The notes beneath the pieces are model-generated. The model was not told the DNA's origin. It ran no database searches and worked only from the letters and a program-made list of their open reading frames with translations. Below are positions 18,438-27,515 of a stretch of 64,000 nucleotides of DNA, in pieces; position 1 is the first letter of the stretch, and each line of letters begins with the position of its first letter. The DNA lies in the NCBI GenBank assembly GCA_963748985.1, contig CAVVKQ010000011.1, positions 1-64,000 of the forward strand. Direction: 5' to 3'. Source of the stretch: RPQJ01 sp963748985. Lineage in GTDB: Bacteria; Pseudomonadota; Gammaproteobacteria; Steroidobacterales; Steroidobacteraceae. The position numbers and the translations under genes are program-made.

Positions 18438-19579
18438 TTGGTGACCACCACGGGGCTTTCCGGGTACCACTGCAGGTAGACGCGCTCGTCCCAGGTGATG
18501 CGGTCGTCGGCGTGGCGGTAGGTGTTGGGCTGAGTGACGCGCACGATGCGGCCCGAATCGAGCCGCAGCAGGTAGATCGACATGTCGCCCATGTATGCCA
18601 TGTCGTGCACCACTGCGGCGACCCAGTTGTCCGCCGCGTCGGGCTTCTCGCGGCTGATCGTGATCTTCTCCGGCCGGATCGCCGCCCAGACCGTGGCGCC
18701 GGGCGCCGAGCTCACGCCGTGGTCGACGTAGATCGGGGCCTGAAGTTCGTCGCACTGGATGCGCACGTAGGACGGCTCGTCCTCGATCAGCTTGCCCTCG
18801 AACGTGTTGATCGAGCCGATGAACTCGGCGACGAAGCGCGAGTTCGGGTATTCGTAGATCTCGCTCGGCGTGCCCGTCTGGATGATCTCGCCGTGGTTCA
18901 TCAGGCCGATGCGCGACGACAGCGTCATGGCCTCCTCCTGGTCGTGCGTGACGACGACGAAGGTCACGCCGAGCGTATCCTGGATGTTCATGAGCTCGAA
19001 CTGCGTGTGCTCGCGCAGCTTCTTGTCGAGCGCGGCGAGTGGCTCGTCCAGCAGCAGCAGTTTCGGCTTCTTGACCAGCGCCCGCGCGAGCGCGACGCGC
19101 TGCCGCTGGCCGCCCGAGAGCTGGTGCGGCTTGCGCTTGCCGAACTGGCCGAGCTTGACCATGTTGAGCATGTCGGCCACGCGCTGGGCGATCTCGTCTT
19201 TGCCCAGCCCCTCCTGCTTGAGCCCGAACGCGACATTCTGCTCGACCGACATGTGCGGGAAGATCGCGTACGACTGGAACATCATGTTGACCGGTCGTTC
19301 ATAGGGCGGGATTGCCGTCATGTCGATGCCGTCGATGAAGATGCGGCCCGACGTCGGCCGTTCGAAGCCTGCCAGCATGCGCAGCAGCGTCGTCTTGCCG
19401 CAACCCGACGCGCCGAGCAGGCAGAAGATCTCCTTCTTGTAGATCTCCAGCGAAACGTCGTCGACGGCGACGAAGTCGCCGAACTTCTTGGTCACCTTCT
19501 CGATCCGCACGTACGGCGTCGCGTCGGGATCGTTCCAGGGTTCGAACTTCTGCTGCGGTGCGTGCGATTGGGTGGCCAT
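18434..19579 (-). CDS. spuF: Polyamine ABC transporter ATPase (PotA/PotG/SpuF)
   Basis: Cytoplasmic ATPase energising the importer. 381 residues: Walker A GASGCGKTT (about 53-61), Q-loop MMFQSYAIFPHM, signature LSGGQRQR, Walker B LLLLDEPLAALD, H-loop VVTHDQEEA, then a C-terminal TOBE domain (from about 290; WAAIRPEKITI) usual for PotA/PotG. Starts 34 bp after the spuE stop and overlaps spuG. Part of the spuD-E-F-G-H transporter. Confidence 0.95.
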   Translation of the reverse strand: MATQSHAPQQKFEPWNDPDATPYVRIEKVTKKFGDFVAVDDVSLEIYKKEIFCLLGASGCGKTTLLRMLAGFERPTSGRIFIDGIDMTAIPPYERPVNMMFQSYAIFPHMSVEQNVAFGLKQEGLGKDEIAQRVADMLNMVKLGQFGKRKPHQLSGGQRQRVALARALVKKPKLLLLDEPLAALDKKLREHTQFELMNIQDTLGVTFVVVTHDQEEAMTLSSRIGLMNHGEIIQTGTPSEIYEYPNSRFVAEFIGSINTFEGKLIEDEPSYVRIQCDELQAPIYVDHGVSSAPGATVWAAIRPEKITISREKPDAADNWVAAVVHDMAYMGDMSIYLLRLDSGRIVRVTQPNTYRHADDRITWDERVYLQWYPESPVVVTK

Positions 19580-19613
19580 GGGATCTCTATCTGGTCCTGG
19601 GATTCGACGGCAG

Positions 19614-20759
19614 TCAGCGGCCGGTCATGAAGCGCGTCCACGCGCGGTTGAGCGCGCGCGTGAACTCCGCCGACTTGGCGAGGCTCGGCTGCAGCCGCTC
19701 CTTCAGCTCGGGCGTCGGGTAGATGCCCGTGTCGTTGCGCAGGTCTTCGTTGACCAGGGCCGTCGCCGCCGCGTTGGCATTGGCGAAGTTGACGAAGTTG
19801 GAGTTCTTCGCGGCGATCTCTGGCCGCAGCAGGTAGTCGATGAACTTGTGCGCGTTATCCTTGTGCGTGGCGTCCGCGGGTATTGCCAGCGTATCGAACC
19901 ACATCAGTGCGCCTTCCTTCGGGATCGAGTAGCCGATGTTGAGCGGCTTCCCTGCCTCCGCCGCGCGGTCGCTCGCCTGCAGCACGTCACCGCTGTAGCC
20001 CACGACGACGCAGAGCTCGCCGTTCGCGAGCTGGTCGATGTACTGCGAGCTGTGGATCGTCCGGATGTGAGGCCGGATCCTCATGAGCGCGTCTTCAGCC
20101 GCCTTGAGGTCTGCTTCGGATTCGCTGTTGGGATCCTTGCCGAGGAACAGCAGCGCCGTGCCCACCATATCGGTTGGGTCATCAAGCATCGACACGCCGC
20201 AGTCCTTGAACCGGGCGAGCACCGCCGGATCGAAGACCAGCCTCCAGCTGTCGAGCGGAGCGTCCGGCATGAGGGCCTTGACCTTGTCGGCGTCGTAGCC
20301 GATGCCGGTCGTGCCCCACATATAGACGACGGAGTGCTCGTTGCCCGGGTCGTGCCCGGCCGCGCGCTGGGTGAGTTCGGGATCGAGGTTCGCGAGGCCC
20401 GGCAGCTTGGACTTGTCGAGCTTGGCGAAGACGCCGGCCTTGACCTGGCGCTCGAGGAAATAGGCGCTCGGTACGACGACGTCGTAGCCAGAATTGCCCG
20501 TGAGCAGCTTGGTCTCGAGGACTTCGTTCGAGTCGAAGACGTCGTAGCGGACCTTGATGCCGGTTTCCCGCTCGAAAGACTTCACGACCTCGGGGTCGAT
20601 GTAGTCGGACCAGTTGTAGACGTTGACGACCTGATCGCCGCCCGTCGCGGCAGGAGTCGCCGTCTGCCCGTCCGCCGTGGGCTGCTTCGAGTTGCCGCAG
20701 GCTGTGGTCAGGACGGCAATCGCGGCGCAGGCGACCGCGTACTTGAGCAAGGCATTCAT
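19614..20759 (-). CDS. spuE: Polyamine-binding lipoprotein (PotF/SpuE type), copy 1
   Basis: Extracytoplasmic solute receptor of the polyamine importer. 381 residues; lipobox LTTAC at about residues 17-21, then a low-complexity linker and a PotD/PotF core beginning VVNVYNWSDYIDPEVV. DVFDSNEVLETKLLTGNSGYDVVVPS, MWGTTGIGYD and the ending LNRAWTRFMTGR are shared almost word for word with the next gene upstream, so the two are tandem paralogues. In Pseudomonas, SpuD prefers putrescine and SpuE spermidine; which copy does which here is inferred from gene order only. Confidence 0.93.
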   Translation of the reverse strand: MNALLKYAVACAAIAVLTTACGNSKQPTADGQTATPAATGGDQVVNVYNWSDYIDPEVVKSFERETGIKVRYDVFDSNEVLETKLLTGNSGYDVVVPSAYFLERQVKAGVFAKLDKSKLPGLANLDPELTQRAAGHDPGNEHSVVYMWGTTGIGYDADKVKALMPDAPLDSWRLVFDPAVLARFKDCGVSMLDDPTDMVGTALLFLGKDPNSESEADLKAAEDALMRIRPHIRTIHSSQYIDQLANGELCVVVGYSGDVLQASDRAAEAGKPLNIGYSIPKEGALMWFDTLAIPADATHKDNAHKFIDYLLRPEIAAKNSNFVNFANANAAATALVNEDLRNDTGIYPTPELKERLQPSLAKSAEFTRALNRAWTRFMTGR

Positions 20760-20861
20760 TCGATCTCCTCGGGCGTGGCCCGGCGCCGCCGGATCGCCCC
20801 CCCACCGGACGGCTCGCTCCGGTTATAGCTCAGCGTGCAGGCAATGTCAGCCTCGCCCTGA

Positions 20862-20902
20862 AACAAGAACGGGGCGGTCGGAACGGAATCCGACCACCCC
20901 GT
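20862..20902 (-). terminator. Rho-independent terminator after spuD
   Basis: Arms 20869-20882 and 20889-20902 pair over 14 bp with one mismatch around a 6-nt loop. On the minus strand the stem is followed by a T-rich run (TTCTTGTTT). It begins 23 bp after the spuD stop and precedes spuE, so it should attenuate expression of the downstream transporter genes relative to the binding protein, a common arrangement for ABC importers. Confidence 0.8.
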
Positions 20903-20924
20903 GCATGGCGTTTCCCGGTTGCGA

Positions 20925-22085
20925 CTACTTGCCGGTGGTGAACCGCGTCCAGGCGCGGTTCAGCAAGCGGGTGTATTCCGGCGTTTCGGCGAGGTCGGGG
21001 AACAGCTTGGCCTTCACTTCGGCCGACGGGTAGACGCCCGGGTCGAGCCGGACCTTCTCGTCGATCAGATTGAACGACGCGGCGTTGCCGTTCGCGTAGT
21101 TGACGAAGCTCGAGTTCTTGGCCGCCATCTCGGGGCGCATCATGAAGTTGATGAACGCGTGGGCGTTGTCCGGGTGCTTGGCGTCCGCCGGAATCGCGTA
21201 CATGTCAAACCAGATGATCGTGCCTTCCTTCGGCACGCTGTACTTGATCACGTTGCCCTGGCCGGCCTCGGCCGCGCGGTCGCGCGCCTGCAGCACGTCG
21301 CCGCTCCAGCCGACCGCGATGCAGATCTCGCCGTTGGCGAGTGCGTCGATGTAGTTCGAGCTGTGAATCATGCGGATGTACGGTCGGACCTTCATCAGCA
21401 CTTCCTCGACGGCCTTGAGATCGGCTTCACTCTGGCTGTTAGGGTCCTTGCCGAGGTAGGCGAGAACCACGGCGGAGAGCTCGCTCGGCGCGTCGAGCAC
21501 GGAGATGCCGCAGTCCTTGAACTTGGCGGCCCACTTCGGATCGAACACGAGGTTCCAGCTGTCGACCGGCGCATTCGGGTCGATCGCCTTGACCTTGCCC
21601 TCGTTGTAGCCGATGCCGTCGGTGCCCCAGAACTGGTTCACGGCGTGCTCGTTGCCCGGGTCGTGCAGGGCGACGCGCTGCATGATCTCGGTATCCATGT
21701 TGCCCCAGTTGCCGAGCTTGCTGCGGTCGAGCTTCATGAAGACGCCCGCCTTGATCTGGCGCTCCATGAAGGAGGCTGACGGAACGACGACGTCATAGCC
21801 CGTGTTGCCCGCCAGCAACTTGGTCTCGAGTACTTCATTGCTGTCGAACACGTCGTAGTTCACCTTGATGCCGGTCTCGGCGGTGAAGGCTTCGAGCGTC
21901 GCGGGATCGACGTAGTCCGACCAGTTGAAGACGTTGACGACCTTTTCTTCGGTCGACGCCGGTGCGGCAGCGACGGGGGTAGCGGTGGACTCGGCGGCCG
22001 GCGGAGCTTCCTCCTTCTTGCCGCAGCCCACGAGGGCGGTGACTACCACCAGGCTCAATAACCCGGCACGGATGTTGATGCTCAT
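20925..22085 (-). CDS. spuD: Polyamine-binding lipoprotein (PotF/SpuD type), copy 2
   Basis: 386 residues, tandem paralogue of spuE. ATG at 22085 is chosen because it places the lipobox LVGCG (Cys about residue 20) behind a normal signal peptide; an in-frame start 30 codons further upstream would bury it. An Ala/Pro-rich linker precedes VVNVFNWSDYVDP. WGTDGIGYNEGKVK and the ending LLNRAWTRFTTGK match PotF-family receptors. It is followed by a strong terminator, so this receptor may be made in excess over the rest of the importer. In Pseudomonas, SpuD is the putrescine receptor; the same assignment here rests on order. Confidence 0.92.
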   Translation of the reverse strand: MSINIRAGLLSLVVVTALVGCGKKEEAPPAAESTATPVAAAPASTEEKVVNVFNWSDYVDPATLEAFTAETGIKVNYDVFDSNEVLETKLLAGNTGYDVVVPSASFMERQIKAGVFMKLDRSKLGNWGNMDTEIMQRVALHDPGNEHAVNQFWGTDGIGYNEGKVKAIDPNAPVDSWNLVFDPKWAAKFKDCGISVLDAPSELSAVVLAYLGKDPNSQSEADLKAVEEVLMKVRPYIRMIHSSNYIDALANGEICIAVGWSGDVLQARDRAAEAGQGNVIKYSVPKEGTIIWFDMYAIPADAKHPDNAHAFINFMMRPEMAAKNSSFVNYANGNAASFNLIDEKVRLDPGVYPSAEVKAKLFPDLAETPEYTRLLNRAWTRFTTGK

Positions 22086-22243
22086 CTTGGAGATACCCCT
22101 GTGCTTGCTTCGAAGCGCACCGGATGGCGCGAATGTTGCTGTATAGCGAAGATTGTTTTCCGTGGCTAGGGGCAACGCGCCGCGCCGAACTTCGGTGCAT
22201 CAGGGCAAACAGTCCGCCCCGGCTCCGGGCGCGACCGTTGCGC

Positions 22244-23638
22244 CTACAGACGCCCTTCCGCGCGGCAGCGGGCGTACGTCAGGTCGAGGCAGCGCCAGGC
22301 CTTCTCGGCGAGCTCGTCGATCTGTTCGCGGCTGATCACAAGCGGCGGTGAAATGATCATCGTGTCCCGGACCGCGCGCATGATCAGGCCGTTCTCGAAG
22401 CAGAAGTCGCGGCAGATCGTGCCGACCTCGCCGCGCTTGTCGAAGAAAATCCGCGCGCCTTTGTCCTTGACCAATTCTAAGGCACCGATCAAACCGACCG
22501 ACCGTGCCTCGCCCACCAGCGGGTGTTCCGAAATGTCGCGCCACTTCCTGGCCAGGTAGGGGCCGGTTTCATCGCGCGTGCGCGGCACGAGGTTTTCCTG
22601 CTGGATCAGTGTCAGGTTGACGCTCGCGACGGCGCAGGCTGCCGGATGGCCTGAGTAGGTGAAGCCGTGGGCGAACTCGCCTCCCCGGTCGATGATCACG
22701 TCGGCCACCCGGTCCGCCACCATGACGCCACCGATCGGCAGGTAGCCCGACGACAGGCCCTTGGCGATCGTCATGAGGTCGGGCTTGATCCCGAAGTAGT
22801 TCGACCCGAACCAGTGACCCGTGCGCCCGAATCCGCAGATGACCTCGTCCGCGACCAGCAGGATGCCGTAGCGGTCGCAGATCTTCTGGATTTCGGGCCA
22901 ATAAGTGTCCGGCGGGATGATCACGCCACCGGCGCCCTGGATCGGTTCACCGATGAAGGCGGCGACCCTTTGCGGACCCAGCTCGAGAATCTTCTGCTCG
23001 AGCGTGTGCGCAACCTTCAAACCGAATTCGGCCGGACTCAGCCTGCCGCCCTCGCCGTACCAGTACGGCTGCGGGATGTGGACGATGTCCGGGATCGGCA
23101 ACCCGCCCTGCTCGTGCATGAACCCCATGCCACCGAGGCTGGCCCCGGCCATGGTGCTGCCGTGGTACGCGTTGTGCCGGCTGATGATGACCTTGCGCTC
23201 GGGCTGCCCGAGCAGGTCCCAGTAGCGACGCACCAGCCGCACGACGGTGTCGTTGCCTTCCGAACCCGACCCGGTGAAAAACACGCGGTTGAATTGCGGC
23301 GGGGTCAGGTCGACCAGCTGCTTGGCCAGTTCGATGGCCGGCGGGTGGGCCGTCTGGAAAAAGCTGTTGTAGTACGGCAGCTCGAGCAGCTGATGGTAGG
23401 CGGCCTCGGCGAGTTCCTTGCGACCGTATCCCAGGTTGACGCACCAGAGGCCCGCCATGCCGTCGAGCATGCGGTTGCCTTCGGAGTCGTAGAGGTACAC
23501 GCCCTCGGCCTTGACGATGACCCGCGAACCTTTCGCGTGCAGGTTCTTGTAGTCCGTAAAGGGATGCAGGTAGTGCTGTCGGTCCAGCTCCTGCCATTGG
23601 GCCGTGGTGCGGTCCGCGATGTAGGGGGTCGGTTTCAT
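22244..23638 (-). CDS. spuC: Putrescine/polyamine:pyruvate aminotransferase (SpuC)
   Basis: Class-III PLP aminotransferase that moves an amino group from putrescine (or other diamines) to pyruvate. 464 residues with LHPFTDYKNLHAKGSRVI near the N-terminus, MLDGMAGLWCVNLGYGR, FFTGSGSEGNDTVVR, the Asp of VADEVICGFGRTG, the PLP lysine in IAKGLSSGYLPIGG and the GGEFAHGFTYSGHP block of the SpuC subgroup. It lies between spuB and spuD as in Pseudomonas, separated from spuB by a heptamer inverted-repeat element. Confidence 0.93.
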   Translation of the reverse strand: MKPTPYIADRTTAQWQELDRQHYLHPFTDYKNLHAKGSRVIVKAEGVYLYDSEGNRMLDGMAGLWCVNLGYGRKELAEAAYHQLLELPYYNSFFQTAHPPAIELAKQLVDLTPPQFNRVFFTGSGSEGNDTVVRLVRRYWDLLGQPERKVIISRHNAYHGSTMAGASLGGMGFMHEQGGLPIPDIVHIPQPYWYGEGGRLSPAEFGLKVAHTLEQKILELGPQRVAAFIGEPIQGAGGVIIPPDTYWPEIQKICDRYGILLVADEVICGFGRTGHWFGSNYFGIKPDLMTIAKGLSSGYLPIGGVMVADRVADVIIDRGGEFAHGFTYSGHPAACAVASVNLTLIQQENLVPRTRDETGPYLARKWRDISEHPLVGEARSVGLIGALELVKDKGARIFFDKRGEVGTICRDFCFENGLIMRAVRDTMIISPPLVISREQIDELAEKAWRCLDLTYARCRAEGRL

Positions 23639-23665
23639 GGAGAACAGTGTCCGTTGTCGGGCAAA

Positions 23666-23798
23666 GGGGTTAGGGGATAGGGGTTAGTCGGATAAGAGGT
23701 GCAGTGGATCGTCCGGGGCTGGGGCTGCATCGCGAGGAGCAAATCCCGATGCGCCAGCTGTCCCTCCGACTAACCCCTAACCCCTATCCCCTAACCCC
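23666..23798. repeat. Heptamer inverted-repeat element A1 (GGGGWTA type)
   Basis: Three head-to-tail 7-mers (GGGGTTA, GGGGATA, GGGGTTA) at 23666-23686 are followed by GTCGGA (23687-23692). After a 72-base spacer comes TCCGAC (23765-23770) and four complementary 7-mers (23771-23798). The arms can fold into a long stem. On the minus strand the right arm presents four G4 runs with 3-nt loops, an intramolecular G-quadruplex pattern. The element lies 6 bp beyond the spuB stop and 27 bp before spuC. The spacer itself contains GCATCG and CGATGC, which could form an inner hairpin. Confidence 0.9.
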
Positions 23799-23804
23799 TT
23801 TTCT

Positions 23805-25142
23805 CTACACGTTCAGCAACAGGTGCTCTCGCTCCCAGCTGCTGATGACCTGCAGGAACGTATCCTGCTCGCTTTCCTTCACCGCGGTGTAGGCCAGCAC
23901 GAAGCGGTCGCCGAGCGTGTCGATCAGCGTCCGGCAGTCGCGCAGCAGTCGCACGGATTCTTCCAGGCTGCGCGGCAGGTTGAACGGCAGGTCGTACGCG
24001 CTGCCGGCGACGGGCTCCGACGGCTTCAGGCCTTCCAGCATGCCGAGATAGCCACAGGCCAGCGAAGCCGCGAGCGCAAGGTACGGATTCGCATCGGCCC
24101 CGGCGAGGCGGTTTTCGACCCGACGGTTGTCCGGATTCGAGATCGGCACGCGCAGGCCTGCCGTGCGGTTGTCGTAACCCCACTGCGTGTTGATTGGCGC
24201 GAGGTGCCGCAGGATGATCCGGCGGAACGAATTCACGTTCGGCGCGAACAGCGCCATTGCCTGTGGCAGGTACTTCTGCAGGCCGGCGATGTGCGAGAAG
24301 AACAGCTGGGTCGGGTTGCCGTCCTTGTCGCTGAACACGTTCTTGCCGGTCTTCACGTCCACGATGCTCTGGTGGATGTGCATCGCGCTGCCCGGTTCGC
24401 GCGCCATCGGCTTCGCCATGAACGTCGCGTACATCTTGTGGCGGAACGCTGCTTCACGCGCCGTGCGCTTGAACATGAACACCTGGTCCGCAAGCGACAT
24501 CGCGTCGCCGTGGATCAGGTTGATCTCCATTTGCGCGGCGCCGTCTTCGTGGATCAGCGTGTCGATCTCGATTTCCTGCGCCTCGCAGAACGCATAGATG
24601 TCGTCGAACAGCGGATCGAATTCGTTGACCGCGGCGATGCTGTATGACTGGCGGCCGATTTCCGGCCGGCCCGAGCGACCCACCGGCGGCTTGAGCGGAT
24701 AGTCGGCGTCGATGTTCGGCTCGACCAGGTAGAACTCGAGTTCCGGCGCGACGATCGGCTTCCAGCCCTTTTGCGCATACAGGTCGAGGATGCGGCGCAG
24801 CACATAACGCGGCGCCATCGTCACCGGACGACCGTCCGAATAGAAACTGTCGTGAATAACCTGCGCGGTCGGCTCGGCCGCCCACGGCACCACTCGCGTC
24901 GTGTTCGGGTCGGCCTTCAGCACGATGTCGATTTCCGACGGGTTGATGGCGCGGTCGTCGTCCGGGTAATCGCCGGTGACGGTCTGCAGGAAGATGCTCT
25001 CGGGCATGCGCATGCCCTCGTCTTCCGCGAACTTCATCGCGGGCATCACCTTGCCGCGCGCGATGCCTGCCATGTCGGGCACCACGGCCTCGACTTCGGA
25101 GATGCCGTGTTCCTTGAAAAACTGCTGGATCGGGGTGCTCAT
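23805..25142 (-). CDS. spuB: Gamma-glutamyl-polyamine synthetase (glutamine synthetase family), SpuB/PuuA type
   Basis: ATP-dependent ligation of glutamate to putrescine or spermidine, first step of the gamma-glutamylated degradation route. 445 residues with GS-fold blocks: PDMAGIARGKVMPA, metal-site PELEFYL, AQMEINLIHGDAM, GSAMHIHQS, NRTAGLRVPI and NRLAGADANPYLA. It lacks the adenylylation loop of true GlnA and is shorter. ATG at 25142 lies 6 bp after the spuA stop, so spuA-spuB are one transcript. TAG at 23805-23807 is followed within a few bases by element A1. Confidence 0.92.
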   Translation of the reverse strand: MSTPIQQFFKEHGISEVEAVVPDMAGIARGKVMPAMKFAEDEGMRMPESIFLQTVTGDYPDDDRAINPSEIDIVLKADPNTTRVVPWAAEPTAQVIHDSFYSDGRPVTMAPRYVLRRILDLYAQKGWKPIVAPELEFYLVEPNIDADYPLKPPVGRSGRPEIGRQSYSIAAVNEFDPLFDDIYAFCEAQEIEIDTLIHEDGAAQMEINLIHGDAMSLADQVFMFKRTAREAAFRHKMYATFMAKPMAREPGSAMHIHQSIVDVKTGKNVFSDKDGNPTQLFFSHIAGLQKYLPQAMALFAPNVNSFRRIILRHLAPINTQWGYDNRTAGLRVPISNPDNRRVENRLAGADANPYLALAASLACGYLGMLEGLKPSEPVAGSAYDLPFNLPRSLEESVRLLRDCRTLIDTLGDRFVLAYTAVKESEQDTFLQVISSWEREHLLLNV

Positions 25143-25147
25143 GAAAA

Positions 25148-25939
25148 CTACTTCCGTGCGTTGATTCGTGCGCGCGCCGCGGCGCCGAAGGCGGCGAACA
25201 AGGCGTGCGAAAAGGGATTCTTCAGGACCTGCCATTCCGGATGCCACTGCACCGCGAGCGCAAAGCCCGGTGCATTGCTGACGCGGAACGCTTCGATCAG
25301 CCCGTCCGGTGCACGGGCTTCGATTTCGAGATTGCGGCCGAGCGTCTGCACGCCCTGAGAATGCAGTGAATTGACGACCACACGCTGCGTGCCGGCAAGA
25401 CCGTGCAGGTAGCCGCCCCGCTCGAGTTCCACTTCGTGGGCAGGCGCGTACTGGAGGTCGAGCGGCTGCTCCTTGTCTTCGCGGTGGTCCCGCATGCCGG
25501 GCACATCCTGCACTTTCTGCCAGAGTGTGCCGCCGTAGGCGACGTTCATTTCCTGGAAACCGCGGCAGACGGCGAAGAGCGGGAGGCCCGCCGCGATGGC
25601 GCGCGGAATCAGCGGCAGGGTCGTTTCGTCGCGATGCGGGTCGTGCAGCGTGTCCGGGTCGCCAGCCGTCCCGGAGTACCGGTGCGGCTCGACATTGGAA
25701 GGGCTACCCGTCAGGAGAATGCCGTCCAGTTCGGACAACAGGTCATCGAGGTCGCGCTCACCCAGCGACGGGATGAGGACCGGGGTCGCGTCGGCAGCGT
25801 CTGCGACGGCGGCTATGTACTTTTCCCCGACACAGTGGAAGGGGTGCGGACCCAGGATCCGGCGATCCGCGGGAATGCCGATCAATGGTTTGTGGCGAGC
25901 CACGTTTAAAATCCTAGACGGCTCTTGAGGGGCCGTCAT
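25148..25939 (-). CDS. spuA: Gamma-glutamyl-GABA/polyamine hydrolase (PuuD/SpuA), class-I amidotransferase fold
   Basis: Releases glutamate from gamma-glutamylated intermediates such as gamma-glutamyl-GABA. 263 residues. Catalytic Cys in LFAVCRGFQEMNVAYGG (about 118) and the His-Glu pair in AVQWHPEWQ (about 235). ATG at 25939 is preferred; the frame stays open for 23 more codons but they are not family-like. First gene of the spuA-H block, transcribed away from spuI; the 202-bp gap between them should hold both promoters. Confidence 0.9.
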   Translation of the reverse strand: MTAPQEPSRILNVARHKPLIGIPADRRILGPHPFHCVGEKYIAAVADAADATPVLIPSLGERDLDDLLSELDGILLTGSPSNVEPHRYSGTAGDPDTLHDPHRDETTLPLIPRAIAAGLPLFAVCRGFQEMNVAYGGTLWQKVQDVPGMRDHREDKEQPLDLQYAPAHEVELERGGYLHGLAGTQRVVVNSLHSQGVQTLGRNLEIEARAPDGLIEAFRVSNAPGFALAVQWHPEWQVLKNPFSHALFAAFGAAARARINARK

Positions 25940-26141
25940 TCGGGGACGGTCCGGATTAAACCACAGCCACCCCCCTGCCGTCGCCGAGCAGCGCAAAAAA
26001 ACGGCCAAAAATCAGCCAAAACATCAACTTGGATCGATTCCTGGCCGCGGTTCCACGGCTTGCCGGCCGGCGCGACTAACGGCTATTCTCCTCGCTCCCG
26101 GACGACCCGGTCGTCGCTAAATCCTAAACAACGGGTGTTTC
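25940..26141. promoter_or_regulatory. Divergent spuA / spuI control region
   Basis: 202-bp AT-richer gap between two divergent polyamine operons. It holds GGCCAAAAATCAG (26003-26015) followed by a second GCCAAAA, forming a short direct repeat. A near-identical GGCCAAAAACAG occurs at 37718-37729 in the puuR/bauA divergent gap. On the minus strand TTTAAT upstream of spuA could be a -10 box. On the plus strand TTGCCG and TATTCT, 18 bp apart, could drive spuI. Promoter calls are weak; the shared motif is seen directly. Confidence 0.45.
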
Positions 26142-27512
26142 ATGCCGCAGTTTGCGGAATTCGGGCCCGCCGCCTCCTGGCTGAAGCGTCATCCGCAGGT
26201 AGGCTTCGTCGATCTCCTGCTCGCCGACCTCATGGGCATCCCCCGCGGCAAGCGAGTCACAGCGGCAGAACTGGAAGGCGTGCACGGGTCGGGCCTGCTC
26301 CTGCCGGGCTCGATGTTCGCGCTCGACGTGCTCGGCGGCACGGTGCAATCCACCGGCCTCGGCTTCGACGAAGGTGACGCCGATCGCGTGTGCTTGCCGG
26401 TCGCGGGCACCCTCGTGCCGGTGCCATGGCTCGGCGAAGACATCGCGCAGATGCAGGTCAGCATGTACGAGCATGACCGCACGCCGTTCCACGGCGACCC
26501 CCGGCACGTACTCGAGAACATCGTCGAGCGCTTCACCGCGCTCGGGCTCAAGCCCGTGATGGCCGTCGAACTCGAGTTCTACCTGGTCGACCGCGAACGC
26601 ACGCCGGAAGGCCATGCGCAGCCGCCGCGACAGCCGCTGACCGGCCGCCGCGAAGTGAAGACGCAGATCAATTCGATGCAGGAACTGGACGAGTACTCGG
26701 CCGTGCTCAGCGCGATCGCTGCAGCCGCGCGCGAGCAGGAGCTGCCCGTCGGCACCGTGCTCGCCGAATACGGTCCCGGCCAGTTCGAAGTGAACCTGCA
26801 CCACGTCGACGATCCCCTGCTCGCGTGCGACCACGCGATCCGCCTCAAGCGGCTGGTGAAAGGCGTGGCGCTGCAGCACGGCATGGAGGCGACGTTCATG
26901 CCGAAGCCGTACCGCGAACAGGCCGGCAGTGGCGCGCATCTGCACGTCAGCGTGCTGGACGAGAAGGGTCGCAACATTTTCGCAGCGGAAGATCCTGCGG
27001 GCAGCGAGCAACTGCGCCACGCGATCGGCGGCCTGGCCGCGACGATGAACGACGCGATCGCGATCTGTGCGCCGACGGCGAATTCCTACCGCCGCTTCCA
27101 GCCCGAAGCGTACGTGCCGCTCAATCCGAGCTGGTCCGTGAACAATCGCGGCGTCGCGTTCCGCGTGCCGCACGGCCCGCCCGCGAGCCGCCGTGTCGAG
27201 CACCGCATCGCCGGCGCCGACGCCAACCCGTACCTGCTCTCTGCCATCGTGCTCGCTGGCATGCACCTGGGGCTTACGCGCAAACTCGACCCTGGTCCAG
27301 TCCTGGCTGGCAACGCCTACCGTGACGCAACGCCGACGATTCCGCAGTCCTGGCCGGAAGCGCTCTGCGTGTTCGAGCGCAGCGAGTTTGCACGGGAGTA
27401 CCTGGGCGATAGCTTTGCGAGCCTGTATGCCCGGACACGTCGCGGCGAGATGCAGGATTTCTACTCTTACGTACCGGCAATCGATTACGACTGGTACCTG
27501 ACGACGAGCTGA
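26142..27512 (+). CDS. spuI: Second gamma-glutamyl-polyamine synthetase (glutamine synthetase family), SpuI-like
   Basis: 456 residues, GS fold without adenylylation loop: VDLLLADLMGIPRGKRV near residue 22, MAVELEFYLVDRE, GQFEVNLHHVDDP, GAHLHVSVLDEKG, NNRGVAFRVPHGPPASRRVEHRIAGADANPY. Only moderately similar to spuB, so not a recent duplicate. It is divergent from spuA and 3 bp ahead of the FAD oxidase, as in puuA-puuB style operons. The substrate may be another amine (spermidine, ethanolamine or an aromatic amine); the neighbourhood favours polyamines. Confidence 0.88.
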   Translation: MPQFAEFGPAASWLKRHPQVGFVDLLLADLMGIPRGKRVTAAELEGVHGSGLLLPGSMFALDVLGGTVQSTGLGFDEGDADRVCLPVAGTLVPVPWLGEDIAQMQVSMYEHDRTPFHGDPRHVLENIVERFTALGLKPVMAVELEFYLVDRERTPEGHAQPPRQPLTGRREVKTQINSMQELDEYSAVLSAIAAAAREQELPVGTVLAEYGPGQFEVNLHHVDDPLLACDHAIRLKRLVKGVALQHGMEATFMPKPYREQAGSGAHLHVSVLDEKGRNIFAAEDPAGSEQLRHAIGGLAATMNDAIAICAPTANSYRRFQPEAYVPLNPSWSVNNRGVAFRVPHGPPASRRVEHRIAGADANPYLLSAIVLAGMHLGLTRKLDPGPVLAGNAYRDATPTIPQSWPEALCVFERSEFAREYLGDSFASLYARTRRGEMQDFYSYVPAIDYDWYLTTS

Positions 27513-27515
27513 GCC

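Noticed and set aside
22086..22243. Promoter for spuD in the spuC-spuD gap
   Set aside because: TATACA is present on the minus strand but no -35 hexamer stands at a workable distance.
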